DNA of 64,000 nt from Candidatus Lutibacillus vidarii. Its GTDB lineage: Bacteria > Actinomycetota > Actinomycetes > Actinomycetales > Dermatophilaceae. The position numbers were made by a program, and so were the translations under genes. Positions 61,665 to 64,000 of this stretch are shown piece after piece (positions within the stretch are counted from its first letter, which is position 1; each line of letters starts with the position of its first letter). The notes below the pieces were generated by a model that saw nothing but the letters and a program-made list of their open reading frames with translations, was not told where the DNA came from and did not search any database. The DNA lies in the NCBI GenBank assembly GCA_016717165.1, contig JADKGA010000003.1:1-64000 (forward strand). The letters run 5' to 3'.

Positions 61665-62096
61665 TCAGTGCTCAGGCATTGGTGTCATTTCCTCATCCAG
61701 GAACTTGGTGATGGCTTCGAGTGCTTTCGGTGAGATGTCACCGAGGGTGCGGGCGGCGTAGGACTTCACCTTCGCCGCGCGCATGGACCGGACCAGGTCT
61801 AGCTGCGCGGAGACCTTCTCTGGGGTGGCGGCACCGTCTTGCCCCATGAGGAAGTCGGCATCGACATCAAAGAATGCGGCGAGCCCCTCGAAGACGGCGG
61901 GATCTTGGACGTAGCGGTGGCCGTTGATCATGTACGTCCAGCGTGAGCGCGACAGGTTGGTACCGCGTTCTTTGAGGAAGTCCGCGATCTGCGAGTAGAT
62001 CGGCTCAGTGCCGGACTCGGCCTCGGCAACATCCATCAGAAGGCGAAGCCGCTTGGCAAGGTCGTCTGCCGCGGCCTGGCTGTGGTCTTCGGTCAT
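61665..62096 (-). CDS. XRE-family repressor
   Basis: The 143-residue protein from ATG 62096 has AKRLRLLMDVAEAESGTEPI, YSQIADFLKERGTNLSRSRW and TYMINGHRYVQDPAVFEGLA, then FFDVDADFLM, a cro/C1 HTH with the recognition helix around NLSRSRWTYMING. Directly upstream lie palindromic GTTGnGCATGCnCAAC sites, its probable operators. With the ImmA-type protease downstream it forms a repressor/antirepressor switch for the operon. Confidence 0.85.
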   Translation of the reverse strand: MTEDHSQAAADDLAKRLRLLMDVAEAESGTEPIYSQIADFLKERGTNLSRSRWTYMINGHRYVQDPAVFEGLAAFFDVDADFLMGQDGAATPEKVSAQLDLVRSMRAAKVKSYAARTLGDISPKALEAITKFLDEEMTPMPEH

Positions 62097-62158
62097 GGCT
62101 GGTGACCACCTTCCCTTCGTGGCGGGCGAGGCATCATTGCACCCCGCCCCGTCGGGCG

Positions 62159-62264
62159 TTTGTGCATGCTCAACCTTACGCGTTGGGCATGCACAAATCA
62201 AGGCTTGCCCATGCTCAACGGTCATGCTGCAATGGGAACTCCGACCCTGTTGAGCATGCTCAAC
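62159..62264 (-). promoter_or_regulatory. Array of four palindromic operators (GTTGnGCATGCnCAAC)
   Basis: Four 16-base sites occur: 62159-62174 (TTTGTGCATGCTCAAC), 62182-62197 (GTTGGGCATGCACAAA), 62204-62219 (CTTGCCCATGCTCAAC) and 62249-62264 (GTTGAGCATGCTCAAC, perfect). Centres are 23, 22 and 45 bases apart, all near multiples of two helical turns. They lie 60-170 bases upstream of the XRE gene and would let that repressor bind cooperatively. Confidence 0.75.
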
Positions 62265-62393
62265 GAACTTCGGGTGGACCTGCATAGGTACTTCTCAAAC
62301 CCCAGCAAGCCGCGAAGAACATTGATTTCGCGTGTTGGTGTCGGCCCACTCAGTATCCGTTGAGCTTGCACCTTCTAATGGTGACAGAAAAGT

Positions 62394-62447
62394 TGAGGGA
62401 GACTCCGTCAGCCCGCCGGGGGTGCGGTACGGGTGGAGTCTCCCTCA
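62394..62447 (-). terminator. Hairpin with 13-bp arms
   Basis: TGAGGGAGACTCC (62394-62406) and GGAGTCTCCCTCA (62435-62447) pair perfectly around a 28-base GC-rich loop. It is the second of two strong stems downstream of the surface-protein gene and may back up termination from the right. Confidence 0.6.
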
Positions 62448-62482
62448 CGGTTTGTGGGCAGTTGTCAGATACTCCCCACTTG

Positions 62483-62518
62483 GTGACCCTCACCTTTTTG
62501 GGGGTGGGTGAGGGTCAC
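62483..62518 (-). terminator. Hairpin downstream of the surface-protein gene
   Basis: GTGACCCTCACC (62483-62494) pairs with GGTGAGGGTCAC (62507-62518). It lies nine bases past the stop at 62528 in the direction of that gene, the normal place for its terminator. The loop contains a run of T/A bases; no T tract follows the stem. Confidence 0.65.
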
Positions 62519-62527
62519 GCCTGGTTA

Positions 62528-64000
62528 CTACTGGTTCGCGTGACGACGCTTAGCCGCCGCAACAGCGGTAAGACCAGCCAACAGCAGAACTGCTGCACCG
62601 CCAGCAAGCCCCCGCGGCAAGGTGCCACCAGTGGCCGGAAGGCCAGGAGTGGGCGGCTTCACAACAGGTGTTGCCGCGCAATCCTTGGAGGTGAGCTGCT
62701 TGGTCCAGGTCGCGGTGCCATCCTCATTGAGAGTCCAACCCTCACCGAGTGCCTCACCATCCAACACGTAACCCTCAGCAGGAGTAGCGGTCAGCGTTGC
62801 GACATGATCGCCATCGACGCTCACGTCACCGTAGGTGATGCCGTTACCGTTCTCCGGCTGCGCGACAGTCTCCCACACCGTGGAACCCTGATCCTCAACC
62901 GTGCACTCCGCCGGATTCACAACCGGTACAACCGGGACAACAACCACGTCACAGTACTTGGAGGTGAGCTGCTTGGTCCAGGTCGCGGTGCCATCCTCAT
63001 TGAGAGTCCAACCCTCACCGAGTGCCTCACCATCCAACACGTAACCCTCAGCAGGAGTAGCGGTCAGCGTTGCGACATGATCGCCATCGACGCTCACGTC
63101 ACCGTAGGTGATGCCGTTACCGTTCTCCGGCTGCGCGACAGTCTCCCACACCGTGGAACCCTGATCCTCAACCGTGCACTCCGCCGGATTCACAACCGGT
63201 ACAACCGGGACAACAACCACGTCACAGTACTTGGAGGTGAGCTGCTTGGTCCAGGTCGCGGTGCCATCCTCATTGAGAGTCCAACCCTCACCGAGTGCCT
63301 CACCATCCAACACGTAACCCTCAGCAGGAGTAGCGGTCAGCGTTGCGACATGATCGCCATCGACGCTCACGTCACCGTAGGTGATGCCGTTACCGTTCTC
63401 CGGCTGCGCGACAGTCTCCCACACCGTGGAACCCTGATCCTCAACCGTGCACTCCGCCGGATTCACAACCGGTACAACCGGGACAACAACCACGTCACAG
63501 TACTTGGAGGTGAGCTGCTTGGTCCAGGTCGCGGTGCCATCCTCATTGAGAGTCCAACCCTCACCGAGTGCCTCACCATCCAACACGTAACCCTCAGCAG
63601 GAGTAGCGGTCAGCGTTGCGACATGATCGCCATCGACGCTCACGTCACCGTAGGTGATGCCGTTACCGTTCTCCGGCTGCGCGACAGTCTCCCACACCGT
63701 GGAACCCTGATCCTCAACCGTGCACTCCGCCGGATTCACAACCGGTACAACCGGGACAACTGCGACGAGTTCACCAGAACCACCACCGCCGGCGTCGTAC
63801 TTGCGGACTGTTGCACTCTCAGAAAACTCCTCACCATCTTTGGTGATCGTGGCAGTATCGGTCCAAGGACCGGAACCCGTGAAGGTCATACTGAGATTGA
63901 GCTGCAAGAACGCGTTCTCAAGGTCGGTGGAAAGTATCCAGCTATTGCCCGCATCACCGTCAGGTACAGCGGTTGCTGCAGCATAGTTCCCGGAAGCGCA
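62528..64000 (-). CDS. LPxTG cell-wall surface protein with tandem repeats, partial at right edge
   Basis: The reading frame is open through the right end of the window, so the N-terminus is missing; the visible part is about 490 residues. It ends GLPATGGTLPRGLAGGAAVL, a hydrophobic stretch and KRRHANQ: sortase motif LPATG, membrane helix, basic tail. Four near-identical 91-residue repeats precede it (each with NPAECTVEDQGSTVWETVAQ, GDVSVDGDHVATLTATPAEG and GWTLNEDGTATWTKQLTSKY), probably Ig-like folds joined by VVPVVPVV. It is exported and covalently linked to peptidoglycan. It is the lowest-GC part of the window. Confidence 0.85.
   Translation of the reverse strand, partial: CASGNYAAATAVPDGDAGNSWILSTDLENAFLQLNLSMTFTGSGPWTDTATITKDGEEFSESATVRKYDAGGGGSGELVAVVPVVPVVNPAECTVEDQGSTVWETVAQPENGNGITYGDVSVDGDHVATLTATPAEGYVLDGEALGEGWTLNEDGTATWTKQLTSKYCDVVVVPVVPVVNPAECTVEDQGSTVWETVAQPENGNGITYGDVSVDGDHVATLTATPAEGYVLDGEALGEGWTLNEDGTATWTKQLTSKYCDVVVVPVVPVVNPAECTVEDQGSTVWETVAQPENGNGITYGDVSVDGDHVATLTATPAEGYVLDGEALGEGWTLNEDGTATWTKQLTSKYCDVVVVPVVPVVNPAECTVEDQGSTVWETVAQPENGNGITYGDVSVDGDHVATLTATPAEGYVLDGEALGEGWTLNEDGTATWTKQLTSKDCAATPVVKPPTPGLPATGGTLPRGLAGGAAVLLLAGLTAVAAAKRRHANQ
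62684..63760. repeat. Four tandem 273-bp coding repeats
   Basis: Repeat units begin at 62684, 62957, 63230 and 63503, each starting CTTGGAGGTGAGCTGC in plus-strand reading; the fourth is about 258 bases before it diverges. The copies look identical at DNA level by eye, including silent positions. This implies very recent duplication or gene conversion; short-read assemblies may miscount such units. Confidence 0.9.

Noticed and set aside
62684..63760. Regular repeats considered as a CRISPR array
   Set aside because: Units of 273 bases are translated in frame as 91-residue protein repeats and there are no spacers.

Overview
The window is high-GC actinobacterial DNA. The backbone (about 1-11.4 kb and 18.2-37.6 kb) carries a SAM-IV-type riboswitch in front of metY, class II ribonucleotide reductase with NrdR, lexA with a divergent LysM gene, a DDN-type deazaflavin oxidoreductase, and comEA-comEC, plsY, degV and leuS. 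This set, together with frequent TAT tyrosine codons before G, suggests an Intrasporangiaceae/Dermatophilaceae-like organism (Janibacter, Phycicoccus or Tetrasphaera relatives). That placement is inference from gene content only.

Layout. 1-11.3 kb: metabolic and transport genes (metY, a class III aminotransferase, FUSC protein, DDN protein, secernin-type peptidase, acyl-CoA-binding protein, EamA transporter, DUF4304/DUF4375 pair). Five of these genes are frameshifted as sequenced, mostly by single-base changes in G/C runs, so this end looks error-rich rather than truly decayed. 11.4-18.2 kb: a compact mobile element. It holds an erm macrolide-resistance gene with an attenuator leader peptide, a three-gene recombination module (tyrosine recombinase, XRE-type HTH protein, zinc-ribbon protein with a degenerate integrase-like tail) and a three-gene operon encoding a ThsB-like TIR protein, a caspase-like protease and a small RyR-like protein. 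The TIR-caspase pair resembles Thoeris immunity with a caspase effector; the RyR-like third gene may be a new component. The two ends carry matching hairpin-plus-GTTGCATC sequences. 18.2-37.6 kb: intact backbone (nrdJ-nrdR, lexA, Sir2, LysR, comEC-comEA, plsY-degV, leuS, two lysoplasmalogenase-like genes, a hotdog thioesterase).

37.6-64 kb: a second, larger accessory region. It begins with an HTH fragment resembling a serine-recombinase tail, a DprA homologue and an AlbA_2/Schlafen-type protein. These are followed by a ParB-like/Dam-like gene pair, a MobF relaxase, a second copy of the three-gene recombination module (its recombinase is broken), a C5 methyltransferase with a second gene embedded in another frame, and a five-gene restriction-like operon (HTH, two adenine-methylase-type proteins, GIY-YIG/SF2 helicase, DUF262/HNH). 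An XRE-ImmA-MAB_1171c-hydrolase operon follows, with an array of palindromic operators upstream. The window ends inside an LPxTG surface protein built from near-identical 273-bp repeats.

No rRNA, tRNA or CRISPR array was recognised. The most notable unit is the TIR-caspase-RyR operon travelling with an erm gene; next are the duplicated recombination module, the embedded gene in the C5 methyltransferase and the five-gene restriction-like operon.
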